DNA of 64,000 bases from Nostoc sp. FACHB-152 (GTDB lineage Bacteria > Cyanobacteriota > Cyanobacteriia > Cyanobacteriales > Nostocaceae). The position numbers and the translations under genes are program-made. The notes under the pieces were generated by a model, which was not told where the DNA came from, did not search any database, and was given only the letters and a program-made list of their open reading frames with translations. Positions 34,965 to 44,855 of the stretch are shown one piece after another; position 1 is the first letter of the stretch; each line of letters starts with the position of its first letter. The DNA is taken from positions 62,001 through 126,000 of the forward strand of contig NZ_JACJRV010000012.1 in assembly GCF_014697475.1 (NCBI RefSeq), given 5' to 3'.

Positions 34965-37604
34965 TTAACTCAAAGCAGAAGTTAACTCACTCTGAGCTTG
35001 TTCTAATGCTTCTGGTAATTTACTGTCATCGCGGCCGCCAGCTTGGGCTAGGTTGGGTCTACCGCCACCGCCGCCGCCGCAGATTTTAGCGATCGCACCG
35101 ACAAATTTCCCAGCCTGCAAACCTTTCTTGTTCACCTCTGGACTGAATGCTGCAACTATGCTAACTTTGCCAGCTTCCGGTACAGAACCCAACACCACTG
35201 CACCGTTACCGATTTTTTGCAGTAAGCGTTCCGCAGCAGTTTTCAAAGATTCCGGGTCAACGCCTTCGAGTTGGGCAACAATGATTTTATGGTCGCCTAC
35301 TATTTGGGCTGTTTCTAGTAAGCTGTCTGATTTAGCGATCGCTAGTTGTCCTTTCAGCGTTTCTAGTTGCTTCTCGGCGTTTCTCAGTTCAGTTTGCAGA
35401 GTAGTGATTCTCTCTGGTAGTTCTTCGGGTTTAACTTTAAAGCGATCGCTTAAATCTTTGACTACTTTATCCCGAATATTGAGGTAATCTAATATCGCTG
35501 GGCCGGAAACCGCTTCAATTCGCCGCACACCAGACGCAACGCCAGCTTCAGAGATAATCTTGAATACGCCAATCTCCGCAGTATTACTTACGTGCGTACC
35601 TCCGCATAGTTCCATCGACACGCTAGGAAAATCGATGACGCGGACTTCTTCTCCGTATTTTTCCCCGAACATGGCAACAGCACCTCTAGCTTTCGCTTCA
35701 GCTAAGGGTAATATTTCGATTTTTGCGGAGTGGGCTTCAGCAATCCAAGTATTCACCTGTTCCTCAACTTGCTGGACTTCTTCGGCTGTCAAAGCACGGG
35801 GACAGTTGAAGTCAAACCGCAATCTGTCAAAAGAAACGAGAGAACCAGCTTGAGATATGCCTTCATCAACGATTTTCTTTAACGCAGCTTGCAGTAAGTG
35901 GGTTGCAGTATGGTTAGCTTGGGCGCGACGACGACAAGCGTTATCAATTTGGGCGGTAACAGTATCACCTACACGCAGGGTTCCGCGTTCAATGCGTCCG
36001 AAGTGAACGAAGAAATCAGATTCTTTCTTGACATCTTCAACCCGGACTACAATACCATCGCCTGTGATATAACCGCGATCGCCTATTTGTCCCCCAGATT
36101 CAGCATAGAATGGGGTTTGGTTGAGAACGATTTGCACATCTGTTCCCACTTCAGCTTCCTCTTGGGCGATTCCACTTACTAGTAATACTTCTACTTTTGC
36201 TGTCGTCGCAGGTTGAGTATAACCCAAGAACTCAGTAGCGTGGATATGTTCTGCTAGTTTGTCGAGGGAACCTTGCACAGTTAAATCGATGGTTTCGTGT
36301 GCAGCTTTTGCACGTTCCACCTGCTTTTGCATTTCGACGTTGAATCCCTCAACATCAACGGTGAGGTTGTTTTCCTCGGCGATTTCTTGAGTAAGTTCTA
36401 AGGGAAAACCGTAGGTATCGTACAGAGTGAAAGCACTTTCCCCACTAATTTCGGTTTGTCCTTGCTGCTTCAGTTGTTGAATTATCTCATCAAGCAGTTT
36501 CTCGCCTCTATCCAAAGTTTTGAGGAAATTCGATTCTTCCCGTTCGAGTTCTGCTTTGATGGATGCTTCCCGTTGGCGAACATTGGGGTAAGCTGATTCC
36601 GAAAGAGCGATCGCAGTTTCCGCAACTTGGGTGATAAAATTTCCTGAAATGCCAAGTAATCGACCATGACGTACCACCCGCCGAATTAATCGCCGCAACA
36701 CATAACCCCGTCCTACATTCGAGGCGCGGATTTCATCAGCAATCATGTGAACTACAGAACGTACATGATCACCAATTACTTTTAAAGATACTTTGATGTT
36801 CTCGTCGCTGGTATGATAATCAATGCCAGCAATTTGGGCTGCTGTTTTAATAATCGGGAAAATCAAATCTGTTTCATAGTTATTTGGCACTTTTTGGAGA
36901 ATTTGCGCCATTCTCTCCAAACCCATGCCTGTATCTATATTCTTATTTTGCAGTGGTGTTAAATTCCCGGCTGCATCGCGGTTGTATTGCATGAATACCA
37001 AGTTATAGAACTCGATAAACCGGGTGTCATCTTCTAAATCAATATTGTCGTCGCCGCGTTCGGGGTGGAAGTCGTAATAAATTTCCGAACAAGGGCCGCA
37101 AGGGCCAGTCGGGCCAGATGCCCAAAAGTTATCATCTGCACCCATCCGTTGAATTCTAGCTTCGGGTACACCAATTTTGTCGCGCCAGATTTCAAAAGCT
37201 TCGTCGTCCTCTTCAAAGACGCTGACAACGAGGTTTTGGGGAGAAAAGCCAAAAACTTGTGTGGAAATTTCCCAACCCCAAGCGATCGCTTGTTCTTTAA
37301 AATAATCACCAAAGCTGAAGTTACCCAGCATTTCAAAGAAAGTATGATGCCGTTTGGTGCGTCCGACATTTTCAATATCGTTAGTACGGATGCACTTTTG
37401 CGATGTGGTTGCTCTTTTAAATTCGGGTGTGCGCTGTCCCAGGAATATCGGCTTAAATGGTAACATCCCCGCGATCGTCAGCAGCACGGTTGGATCTTCA
37501 GGCACGAGGGAAGCACTGGGGAGAATTTGGTGTTCCCGTTGGGCATAGAAGTCAAGGAATAAGGTACGAATTTCGTTACCGCTGAGGTAGGGATTAGAAG
37601 ACAT
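34965..37604 (-). CDS. alaS: Alanyl-tRNA synthetase
   Basis: 879 residues, the full bacterial length. The class II catalytic core runs from the N-terminus ([40 protein letters not shown]) through DTGMGLERM. The editing domain has the zinc motif [11 protein letters not shown] and, after a spacer, [15 protein letters not shown]. The C-terminal Ala domain ends with [17 protein letters not shown]. All parts needed for charging and for hydrolysis of mischarged Ser/Gly are present. Confidence 0.98.
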   Translation of the reverse strand: MSSNPYLSGNEIRTLFLDFYAQREHQILPSASLVPEDPTVLLTIAGMLPFKPIFLGQRTPEFKRATTSQKCIRTNDIENVGRTKRHHTFFEMLGNFSFGDYFKEQAIAWGWEISTQVFGFSPQNLVVSVFEEDDEAFEIWRDKIGVPEARIQRMGADDNFWASGPTGPCGPCSEIYYDFHPERGDDNIDLEDDTRFIEFYNLVFMQYNRDAAGNLTPLQNKNIDTGMGLERMAQILQKVPNNYETDLIFPIIKTAAQIAGIDYHTSDENIKVSLKVIGDHVRSVVHMIADEIRASNVGRGYVLRRLIRRVVRHGRLLGISGNFITQVAETAIALSESAYPNVRQREASIKAELEREESNFLKTLDRGEKLLDEIIQQLKQQGQTEISGESAFTLYDTYGFPLELTQEIAEENNLTVDVEGFNVEMQKQVERAKAAHETIDLTVQGSLDKLAEHIHATEFLGYTQPATTAKVEVLLVSGIAQEEAEVGTDVQIVLNQTPFYAESGGQIGDRGYITGDGIVVRVEDVKKESDFFVHFGRIERGTLRVGDTVTAQIDNACRRRAQANHTATHLLQAALKKIVDEGISQAGSLVSFDRLRFDFNCPRALTAEEVQQVEEQVNTWIAEAHSAKIEILPLAEAKARGAVAMFGEKYGEEVRVIDFPSVSMELCGGTHVSNTAEIGVFKIISEAGVASGVRRIEAVSGPAILDYLNIRDKVVKDLSDRFKVKPEELPERITTLQTELRNAEKQLETLKGQLAIAKSDSLLETAQIVGDHKIIVAQLEGVDPESLKTAAERLLQKIGNGAVVLGSVPEAGKVSIVAAFSPEVNKKGLQAGKFVGAIAKICGGGGGGRPNLAQAGGRDDSKLPEALEQAQSELTSALS

Positions 37605-38120
37605 GGGTGAACTAAAGTATTAAGTATAAAGTTTGAAGTATGTAGACACCCTGCGGGTGAATTCTTGGAGGGTAGTGTCAATTTCAGCCTTCATCCTTTA
37701 TGTGGACGAAGTATGCCGCACAAGACGACATATAACTATTAGGGTAGCTACTTCTGTAACCTGTATCTACTATTAGCCGTCATCAACTACTCACACCAGG
37801 AAAGAGAGTCAGGAGTAGGGATAGTGGTTAATTTATTCTCAAGCTAAAGCTTTTCACTGTTTTTAAGCTATACACCCATCGACATCAACGCTTACAACAA
37901 AGCATGAATATCTTTCTGCACTACTCTCCACTCTTAACTTTATTTTTGCATTTTGTTTGGTTTTGTTGCTAGTAATTTTTACTTACACTGATAACTTTAA
38001 TATTATCGTATATTTCTATACTTGTATTATTGCTACCTTACTTTAGCTAGATGTGCGATCGCTCTATGAATGAAATCATTTATTTGTGAAGTATGCATTG
38101 AATATCTAGTGAGGTCAGTA
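37605..38120. other. Intergenic region, no gene seen
   Basis: 516 bp between divergent alaS and the HMA gene. AT-rich, one HIP1-like site near 38056. No RNA gene, repeat or ORF is convincing; a 17-codon in-frame extension of the HMA gene from 38070 is unlikely to be translated. Confidence 0.5.
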
Positions 38121-38330
38121 ATGGCATTAACACTAAACGTACCTAATATTGCTTGTGATGGCTGTGCTGAAACAATTACAGATTCTATCCGTGTAGTAGA
38201 TTCAGATGCTCGGATTGATATTAATGTTCAAGCCAAAACTGTCAAAGTAGAATCCGCAGTTTCCGAAGAATCTATTAAACAGGCAATTGTTGCGGCTGGT
38301 TATACCATTGAAGGTTATCAGGCAGGTTGA
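38121..38330 (+). CDS. Heavy-metal-associated (HMA) domain protein, copper-chaperone-like
   Basis: 69 residues from ATG 38121 with GAGG upstream. One ferredoxin-like HMA domain with the metal-binding CxxC in NIACDGCAETITDSI (Cys at about residues 11 and 14). Atx1-type copper chaperones of this length shuttle Cu(I) to P-type ATPases. No ATPase is adjacent. Specificity for Cu over Zn or other ions is not certain. Confidence 0.88.
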   Translation: MALTLNVPNIACDGCAETITDSIRVVDSDARIDINVQAKTVKVESAVSEESIKQAIVAAGYTIEGYQAG

Positions 38331-39100
38331 CTTAAATTTAATAAAATTTTTAGATCTAGACAGTTTTACTGTAATAATTTTATGTTAATGCTTCCGCCTA
38401 ATAAACAGTCTGGAGTTGACGTTAAAGAATTTCGATATGTACAGTAGTACAAAAAAATGTATATAAATAAACTTTAAACTTTTTCTGTAAATTCACTAGT
38501 AGCTTCGCGTTTTTCAAAAAACTAACTTTTGATTAATTAAAATCTCAACAATTCATACAGCTAAAATACTGGCTATTTTAACTCTTGCTGGTTTTTGTAG
38601 CTGCTCATTGTTCTGTAACTCAAGGCTTTTTCCTGCATATAAAGCCTGATCGCCCTTTGTTACATAACATTGGCAATATTGATTAGCATCTAGGTTTTTA
38701 CGGATAAGACGAAAATTTTATATTTTTTTTAACATTAATCTATCTCGAAAAATTTACTTATAAATAAAATCAATTTATCTATTTGATCGGGAAAATACGG
38801 TTATCTCTTTAACACTTAACGACTATATTTATAGTTGAAAAATTAAATGTAAATTCCGTATTTATACTGTTTAAAAAACCGCATTAAGAAAGGCATGAAT
38901 TAGCAAAATCAGAGAGTTTACTGGGTATATTAGCGTCAGTATTAAAAAGATTAAGAGGATATTAAAATTAACAGTATCTTATTAATTTGAAGTTATGACT
39001 ATCAAAGATGGGGAGAATTCCCCATAACAAGAATACTGACATATTCGTACTTGGAAAATACTAGGTAATTTTATTGTAAAATAAGGCAGCAATCACAAAA
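38331..39100. other. Intergenic region, no gene seen
   Basis: 770 bp, strongly AT-rich, with no ORF above about 25 codons that has a ribosome site, no clear hairpin and no HIP1 octamer. It may hold the regulatory region of the diguanylate cyclase. Confidence 0.5.
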
Positions 39101-40123
39101 ATGAACATTTCTATTCTGGTTTTTGGAAGAGATACATTTTTAACTACACTTCCCGATCAAATCCTTGATACAAGCGTTTTTAGTTTAGAAATCAATGCTG
39201 ATTTTCATCAGGCTGTATCAAACATACAAATCAACCCACCTGATGTTATATTGGTGCAAGCTAGCCTGGATGGAAGCATAGAATTATGTGGTTGGTTAAA
39301 AAATCAACCACAACTATCTTGGGTATATTGTATTCTCTTTGAGGATCGTCCCTACGAGCTTGCTGCTAGAAGCCAGCAGGGTTTGGAATGGGAATGGGAA
39401 ACTACTGCTACTGCACTAAGACAAGGTGCTGATGCTTATATTTGGCAAATGCTTGATGAAACGAAATATAACAAGTCACCAAGTGTAGCAGCACAACATC
39501 AATTAATATTATCTCAATTGAACGTTGGTTTACGAAAAGCGCAAAAGTATCGTGATTTAATGCGGACAAATGATTTATTATCAGCGATCGCATTAGCAGA
39601 TTCGTTAACCGAAATTAGTAATCGTCGGGCTTTAGAATGGGACTTACCGAGACAAATTAAAAAATCTCGTACTCAAGGAGGCCCATTGAGTTTGATTATT
39701 CTAGATGTCGATTATTTTAAAAAAGTGAACGATACCTATGGACATTTAGTAGGCGATCGCCTGTTACAGTTATTATCTCAACGTTTGCGACACAACCTGC
39801 GTTCTAAAGACACTCCATTTCGTTTTGGCGGTGAAGAATTTGTCGTGGTTCTGACTAACACCACTGGCGATGAAGCAATGATAGTTGCAGAACGTCTAAA
39901 TCGCATAGTCGGTGAACAACCATTTGCCATTAACGAAAACCTAACTATTCCTGTCACAATTAGCTTAGGCGTTGCTACCCTGCAACCCGATGATGACAAT
40001 AAAGGTCTTAGCTTACTAAATCGTGCCGATCAATGTCTTTTAGATGCAAAAGCATCTGGGCGTAACCAAGCTGTAAGTTGGAAGCACTCTCCTTTTTCAC
40101 ATCTCAAGGCTGTTTCTTCGTAA
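39101..40123 (+). CDS. Diguanylate cyclase with N-terminal receiver-like domain
   Basis: 340 residues. Residues about 1-145 look like a degenerate response-regulator domain (NPPDVILVQASLDGSIELCG; the phospho-acceptor Asp is replaced in DVILVQAS). The GGDEF domain (about 165-330) has DSLTEISNRRALE, LDVDYFKKVNDTYGHLVGDR and the active site GGEEF at 243-247, with an RSKD (RxxD) inhibitory site just before it. It should make c-di-GMP with product feedback. It is followed by a strong terminator and then a MITE-like repeat. Confidence 0.92.
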   Translation: MNISILVFGRDTFLTTLPDQILDTSVFSLEINADFHQAVSNIQINPPDVILVQASLDGSIELCGWLKNQPQLSWVYCILFEDRPYELAARSQQGLEWEWETTATALRQGADAYIWQMLDETKYNKSPSVAAQHQLILSQLNVGLRKAQKYRDLMRTNDLLSAIALADSLTEISNRRALEWDLPRQIKKSRTQGGPLSLIILDVDYFKKVNDTYGHLVGDRLLQLLSQRLRHNLRSKDTPFRFGGEEFVVVLTNTTGDEAMIVAERLNRIVGEQPFAINENLTIPVTISLGVATLQPDDDNKGLSLLNRADQCLLDAKASGRNQAVSWKHSPFSHLKAVSS

Positions 40124-40166
40124 ATAAATTAGATATGAAAATAGATATGTGTACTTGTAAAGGCAC

Positions 40167-40196
40167 TTGAGAGACGCGAGATTTCGCGTCTCTCAA
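40167..40196 (+). terminator. Hairpin terminator of diguanylate cyclase gene
   Basis: Perfect 13-bp stem TTGAGAGACGCGA/TCGCGTCTCTCAA with loop GATT, 44 bp after the stop. Confidence 0.8.
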
Positions 40197-40251
40197 CGTC
40201 TTGCTAATAAACACCTTGTTTTCTTACAGAATACTTTAACTATTTCAACTT

Positions 40252-40358
40252 ATACCAATTCAAATAATGTTTGCGACAGATACCCCACCCGCCTGACGGC
40301 ACCCTTACCAAGAGGAGGGGTCTTATTTATGTGTCGCATTCTTTTTTCAAATTAGTAT
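40252..40358. repeat. MITE-like repeat, copy B (107 bp)
   Basis: Near-identical to copy A at 30255-30366, starting ATACCAATT and ending AATTAGTAT, with a 5-bp shorter centre (CACCCTTACCAAGAGGAGGG versus a hairpin-like CCCTCCCCTTGGCAAGGGCA in copy A). Confidence 0.85.
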
Positions 40359-40439
40359 TAGTTAACATAAAATAACTGTATTAGAGTAAATATTGGGTTT
40401 GGTGAGCATTAATACACTCTCTTAATTTATCTAACTTGC

Positions 40440-41015
40440 TCACAAAATCATATCTAAGTTTAGCAAAAACCCATTTAAAACATCTTCCCCTGACACTGTT
40501 GGCGGAGATTCTAATATCTCAACATCTTTTCCTAGTCTATAAATCTCCACTTGTCGAGATTTACGATTAATTAAAAAGCCTAAACGCACACCATTATCTA
40601 TATATTCCTTCATTTTTTCCTGAGTAACTTTCAAATTATCACTTGGAGAAAGTAACTCAATAACAAAATCAGGCACAATCGGCGGAAACTTTTCCTTTTC
40701 TTCTTCAGTTAAAGCATTCCATCTTTCTAACTTTATCCAAGCCGCATCAGGTGAACGATCTGCGCCGTTAGGCAATTTAAAACAAGTCGAGGAATCAAAA
40801 ACTATACCCTGTTTATCTTGTTCGTTCCAAATCCAAAGTTGAGCAGTAATTCCTGCATTACGATTCCCCGTTCCTCCCCCCGTAGGTGGCATGATAATTA
40901 ATTCTCCCGAAGCGGTGCGTTCAAATCTTAAATCGCGGTTTGCTTGACATAGCTTAAAAAATTGCTCATCTGTCAGTTCTAAGACTGATTGCAGATTGAC
41001 GGTGAAAGCATTCAT
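40440..41015 (-). CDS. Uma2-family (DUF820) endonuclease-like protein
   Basis: 191 residues. ERTASGELIIMPPTGGGTGN, then SPDAAWIKLERW, IVPDFVIELLSPSDNLKVTQ with the PD-(D/E)XK-type Asp and Glu, and RLGFLINRKSRQVEIYR. It ends VSGEDVLNGFLLNLDMIL, the segment shared with the fragment at 34.2 kb. Role unknown; nuclease activity inferred from fold. Confidence 0.9.
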   Translation of the reverse strand: MNAFTVNLQSVLELTDEQFFKLCQANRDLRFERTASGELIIMPPTGGGTGNRNAGITAQLWIWNEQDKQGIVFDSSTCFKLPNGADRSPDAAWIKLERWNALTEEEKEKFPPIVPDFVIELLSPSDNLKVTQEKMKEYIDNGVRLGFLINRKSRQVEIYRLGKDVEILESPPTVSGEDVLNGFLLNLDMIL

Positions 41016-41063
41016 GGTAATGGCAGCTAATATTTAAAGCCTATAAACTATTTTATCCTCTCG

Positions 41064-41130
41064 GCGATCGCACCTCTGCACATTCCCACAGCGATCGCCT
41101 GTTTGAAAACCTAGCAGTTGATTAAGCTTT
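41064..41130. repeat. HIP1-containing dispersed module, copy 1
   Basis: GCGATCGCACCTCTGCACAT then GCGATCGCCTGTTTGAAAAC and CTAGCAGTTGATTAAGCTTT. The same arrangement recurs at about 43912-43976, and in part at about 41934-41990. It lies upstream of the antitoxin/PIN pair. Confidence 0.7.
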
Positions 41131-41217
41131 CACGCTCAGTGACCCACAGAATGATTATCTGTGTATATTTAATTTAGAGCAAAACAAGTATAAGCAGAAT
41201 TTGAATTCATTAAAATT

Positions 41218-41451
41218 ATGTTGCAATCAATCGAAGGCGTTTACAAAAACGGTAAGGTAGAACTTACAGAATTACCAAGTGATATTTCAGAAAGTATTGT
41301 AATTGTCACTTTTCTAGAGTCAAAAAAAACTCAACAGACAAACCAAATAATGCAGTTTGGGATGTTCTCTGGAAATCAACAATCAACAGAAGCAGATTTT
41401 CAAATTGCTGAATTTCATGGGGATGGTGATGATAGCTTAAACTGGTCATAA
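41218..41451 (+). CDS. Antitoxin-like protein (AF2212/PG0164-like)
   Basis: 77 residues. MLQSIEGVYKNGKVELTELP is a beta-strand-rich start typical of small AF2212-type antitoxins; the acidic C-terminus (AEFHGDGDDSLNW) should bind the toxin. It ends 6 bp before the PIN toxin gene, forming a type II pair. Confidence 0.75.
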   Translation: MLQSIEGVYKNGKVELTELPSDISESIVIVTFLESKKTQQTNQIMQFGMFSGNQQSTEADFQIAEFHGDGDDSLNWS

Positions 41452-41457
41452 GTAGTT

Positions 41458-41856
41458 ATGAAGTACGTTATAGATACTCATGCTCTTATCTGGTTTCTTG
41501 AAGGTAATACCCGCTTAGGTGCGAATGCTAAAGCTCTCCTTTCTCATCCTGATTCACAATTAGTTATTCCTGCGACTACTTTAGCTGAAGCTGTTTGGAT
41601 TGTGGAAAGAGGTAGAACATCTATTCCTCATCCTCAAGATATAATTTCCGCAGTAGAAGCTGACTCTCGTGTGGTTATTTATCCACTTGATAAAGATGTA
41701 ATTGCAATGACTATGAGCCTATCTGCTATTCATGAAATGCATGATAGACAAATTGTAGCTACTGCGTTACTTTTAGCAAATAACGGTGATGGTGTGCAGT
41801 TATTAACTTGCGACCAAAATATAACTGCTTCGGGTTTGGTTAGTGTTATTTGGTAG
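41458..41856 (+). CDS. PIN-domain toxin (VapC-type)
   Basis: 132 residues. Active-site acids: Asp in YVIDTHALIWFLEG, Glu in TTLAEAVWIVERGR, Asp in HEMHDRQIVATALLL and Asp in LLTCDQNITA. It is distinct from the PIN protein at 34.3 kb, with which it shares only the fold. Toxin RNase by family. Confidence 0.9.
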   Translation: MKYVIDTHALIWFLEGNTRLGANAKALLSHPDSQLVIPATTLAEAVWIVERGRTSIPHPQDIISAVEADSRVVIYPLDKDVIAMTMSLSAIHEMHDRQIVATALLLANNGDGVQLLTCDQNITASGLVSVIW

Positions 41857-41879
41857 TTTCTAGATAAAGTTTATTGTAG

Positions 41880-41990
41880 CGATCGCGCTCTCCACAATCC
41901 TAATGCGATCGCTGATTCTATGATTACACTGTAGGCGATCGCCTGTTTGAAAAAATGAGCGATCGCACTCAACATTCCCAAATACGATCA
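41880..41990. repeat. Cluster of four HIP1 octamers; module copy 2 (partial)
   Basis: GCGATCGC occurs four times within about 90 bp, including GGCGATCGCCTGTTTGAAAA shared with copies 1 and 3 of the dispersed module. It lies between convergent genes and contains no ORF. Confidence 0.7.
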
Positions 41991-42042
41991 TTTATCGTGG
42001 AAGAATGGTACATTTTGATATTAATATCGAACCTAAAGCGTT

Positions 42043-42828
42043 TCATCGAATTACAATTGGTTTTGGAGCGAGTTTGTATTTACTTAGAATTTCCTTTGCT
42101 GTTTTTCTAGAGAAATTTTTTAATTTAAATTGTTCAAGAACTTTACTAGCTGACATCATAGATCGTAGAAACAAAAGATAAAATACTTCTTTCTTTTGAT
42201 CCTGACTAAAGAATTGAACTTCTGCAATTTTTAAAAAAGCTGTAGCAATGTTTTCCCAAATCTCAATTTCTTTCTCTGGGTTATGATCACGGGATAAATC
42301 CATAATCCAAGCATCTACAGTGCGTGGAAAAACATCTGCAAAGATTTCTGCTATTATTTCGACTCTTTCTTTCTGTTCATCACTTAGCAAACTTGTTCCT
42401 ATAGGAGAATAAACTACACTACTCATACTAAGCATAACCACTTCGCATGAGTCTTCAGCACAGTCTTCTAGGATATCAATCATTGGGATGTCAATAACAA
42501 CTAGCTCATCAGTGGAGAACCCAAATACTTTATTAACTTCTTGGCAAACACTAAGGATAACTTTTTTTGCAACTCCAATAGGAATAATGAAAAACTCTCT
42601 ATCCTTATTACTTCTATATGCGTTGAATTTTCGATGAATTGTCTTCTCTGCTATTTCACAATCAGCAACCTTACAAGCAAAAGCAATATTGAATGGTTCA
42701 GGAACTCCAGACGCACCACGATAAATTTCCTTTGCGCGAATGTCTGGTTCTCGCGTTGTCCTACCAATTTTAAGAATGTGACTTGCGAATGACCTGTTTT
42801 CTAGAGCGTATATGTAGCCAGGATTCAC
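42043..42828 (-). CDS. GIY-YIG (T5orf172-type) nuclease-domain protein
   Basis: 261 residues from GTG 42828 with GAGG 6 bases upstream. The N-terminal 90 residues show the GIY-YIG fold in its T5orf172 form: GYIYALENRS, LKIGRTTREPDIRAKEIYRG, and the AEKTIHRKFNAYRSNKDREF helix with a Glu-Phe end that resembles the catalytic E. The C-terminal 150 residues are helical and unknown. In other bacteria such proteins occur with phage or mobile elements. It sits in the toxin-antitoxin zone. Confidence 0.8.
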   Translation of the reverse strand: MNPGYIYALENRSFASHILKIGRTTREPDIRAKEIYRGASGVPEPFNIAFACKVADCEIAEKTIHRKFNAYRSNKDREFFIIPIGVAKKVILSVCQEVNKVFGFSTDELVVIDIPMIDILEDCAEDSCEVVMLSMSSVVYSPIGTSLLSDEQKERVEIIAEIFADVFPRTVDAWIMDLSRDHNPEKEIEIWENIATAFLKIAEVQFFSQDQKKEVFYLLFLRSMMSASKVLEQFKLKNFSRKTAKEILSKYKLAPKPIVIR

Positions 42829-43018
42829 TCAAAGCCTCACGAAGTTTTACAAAATCTTTCTTACTATGATAGTTCATCCGTTCTATTTCATCAATGAATT
42901 ACGCAACTTTTGTCACTCAAAATACAGCAAATTGTGTGCTTCTACTAAATGTAGACAGTTAGTGAACAGAAAAATCAGATAAGTGTAGAAGGTAAGCTAT
43001 TACAAAAGCTTTCTTCTT

Positions 43019-43330
43019 CTACACCAATGTCATCACTTGCTCATATTCTTCTTTATGGCTTTGCAAAGCGTCCCAAATATCAAATTTTTGCTGAAGATTG
43101 AGCCAAAGTCTTGGCCCATTCCCTAAAGCTTTACCAAGACGGATTGCGATATCTACTGTAATTGATCTTTGACCATGAATCATTTCATTAACTACTTGAT
43201 TAGATATCCCTAAAATTTCTGCAAATTTAGGGATATCAATATCTAAATCATCTATGATATCTGCAATTACTTCACCAGGATGTATTGGTCTGACTAATCT
43301 ATCTTGAGTAATATCTTGCCAGTTATTCAT
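43019..43330 (-). CDS. HigA-family antitoxin (XRE), without adjacent HigB
   Basis: 103 residues from ATG 43330 (TTG 43336 is less likely). RPIHPGEVIADIIDDLDIDI then FAEILGISNQVVNEMIHGQR is the HigA HTH. HigA normally follows a RelE-type HigB toxin, but neither side has room for one, so it is an orphan, probably a lone repressor or a decayed pair. Confidence 0.85.
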   Translation of the reverse strand: MNNWQDITQDRLVRPIHPGEVIADIIDDLDIDIPKFAEILGISNQVVNEMIHGQRSITVDIAIRLGKALGNGPRLWLNLQQKFDIWDALQSHKEEYEQVMTLV

Positions 43331-43415
43331 AATCAATGACCAACCATTTAATATTCAACTGACACTATAAATTAGTGATAATCTTCAAGCTATATATTAT
43401 TATAGGAAAATAGCG

Positions 43416-43589
43416 ATGCCTACCACAGCACAGGCGTTGAAATGTTTTCAACTTTGCTGCGATCTTACCATCAAGTACTGCTCTATAGACCTGGTGACTC
43501 TGGATCAGCGCACTGGGAATGTAATTATTCTGGCAAAAGAAGAAATTAATCTTGAGATTAAGCCTACTGGAGAATGGGAGTTTGTATGA
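43416..43589 (+). CDS. Small protein, DUF6888-like
   Basis: 57 residues, ATG 43416 to TGA 43589. The sequence starts MPTTAQALKCFQLCCDLTIK and continues YCSIDLVTLDQRTGNVIILA, with a C-terminal EIKPTGEWEFV. The stop overlaps the next ATG (ATGA), so it is translationally coupled to the following gene. From memory, such pairs occur in filamentous cyanobacteria as DUF6888-DUF6887; the name is uncertain and the function unknown, but a toxin-antitoxin-like pair is conceivable. Confidence 0.65.
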   Translation: MPTTAQALKCFQLCCDLTIKYCSIDLVTLDQRTGNVIILAKEEINLEIKPTGEWEFV

Positions 43590-43792
43590 GTGTCAAACCA
43601 GACTTTGCTACCATGACCACAATTGAACTTCGAGCCTACATCATAGAGCATCGGGATGATGAGGAAGCTTTACAAGCTTACCTTGACAAGCTTCATCAAC
43701 AGAAACCACGCTCACGGGTGTATAAACCTGAAGAAGATGTAGCTGAAGCGATCGCAGAATATCTGAAAGGTAAAATAAACAAGGAAATATAA
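43586..43792 (+). CDS. Small protein, DUF6887-like
   Basis: 68 residues from ATG 43586. PDFATMTTIELRAYIIEHRD and EEALQAYLDKLHQQKPRSRV are helical and charged; the middle is followed by a YKPEEDVAEAIAEYLKGK helix. The start overlaps the stop of the preceding 57-residue gene. It is possibly the antitoxin-like or partner half of the pair. Function not known. Confidence 0.7.
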   Translation: MSVKPDFATMTTIELRAYIIEHRDDEEALQAYLDKLHQQKPRSRVYKPEEDVAEAIAEYLKGKINKEI

Positions 43793-43911
43793 GTTTCTCA
43801 GCCTGGAAGTTGTGACCACCTGTGTCTGTATGAAAAGATGTACCATCTCATTCCACATTCCCAAACTCGATACCTTCGGTAAGCTACGCTAACGCCTGTG
43901 TGCCAGGATGA

Positions 43912-44714
<803 letters not shown>

Positions 44715-44855
44715 TTCTTTCTGGTAATCTAGACTAGATAAATTATACTAATTGTGCAGGCGATCGCATATTTTCTATACCCTTAAACAGTAATTTAACC
44801 TCTAGCTTATGTGCTTGTTCTATCTATATCCACTGAAATATTAGGGATCTTAATA

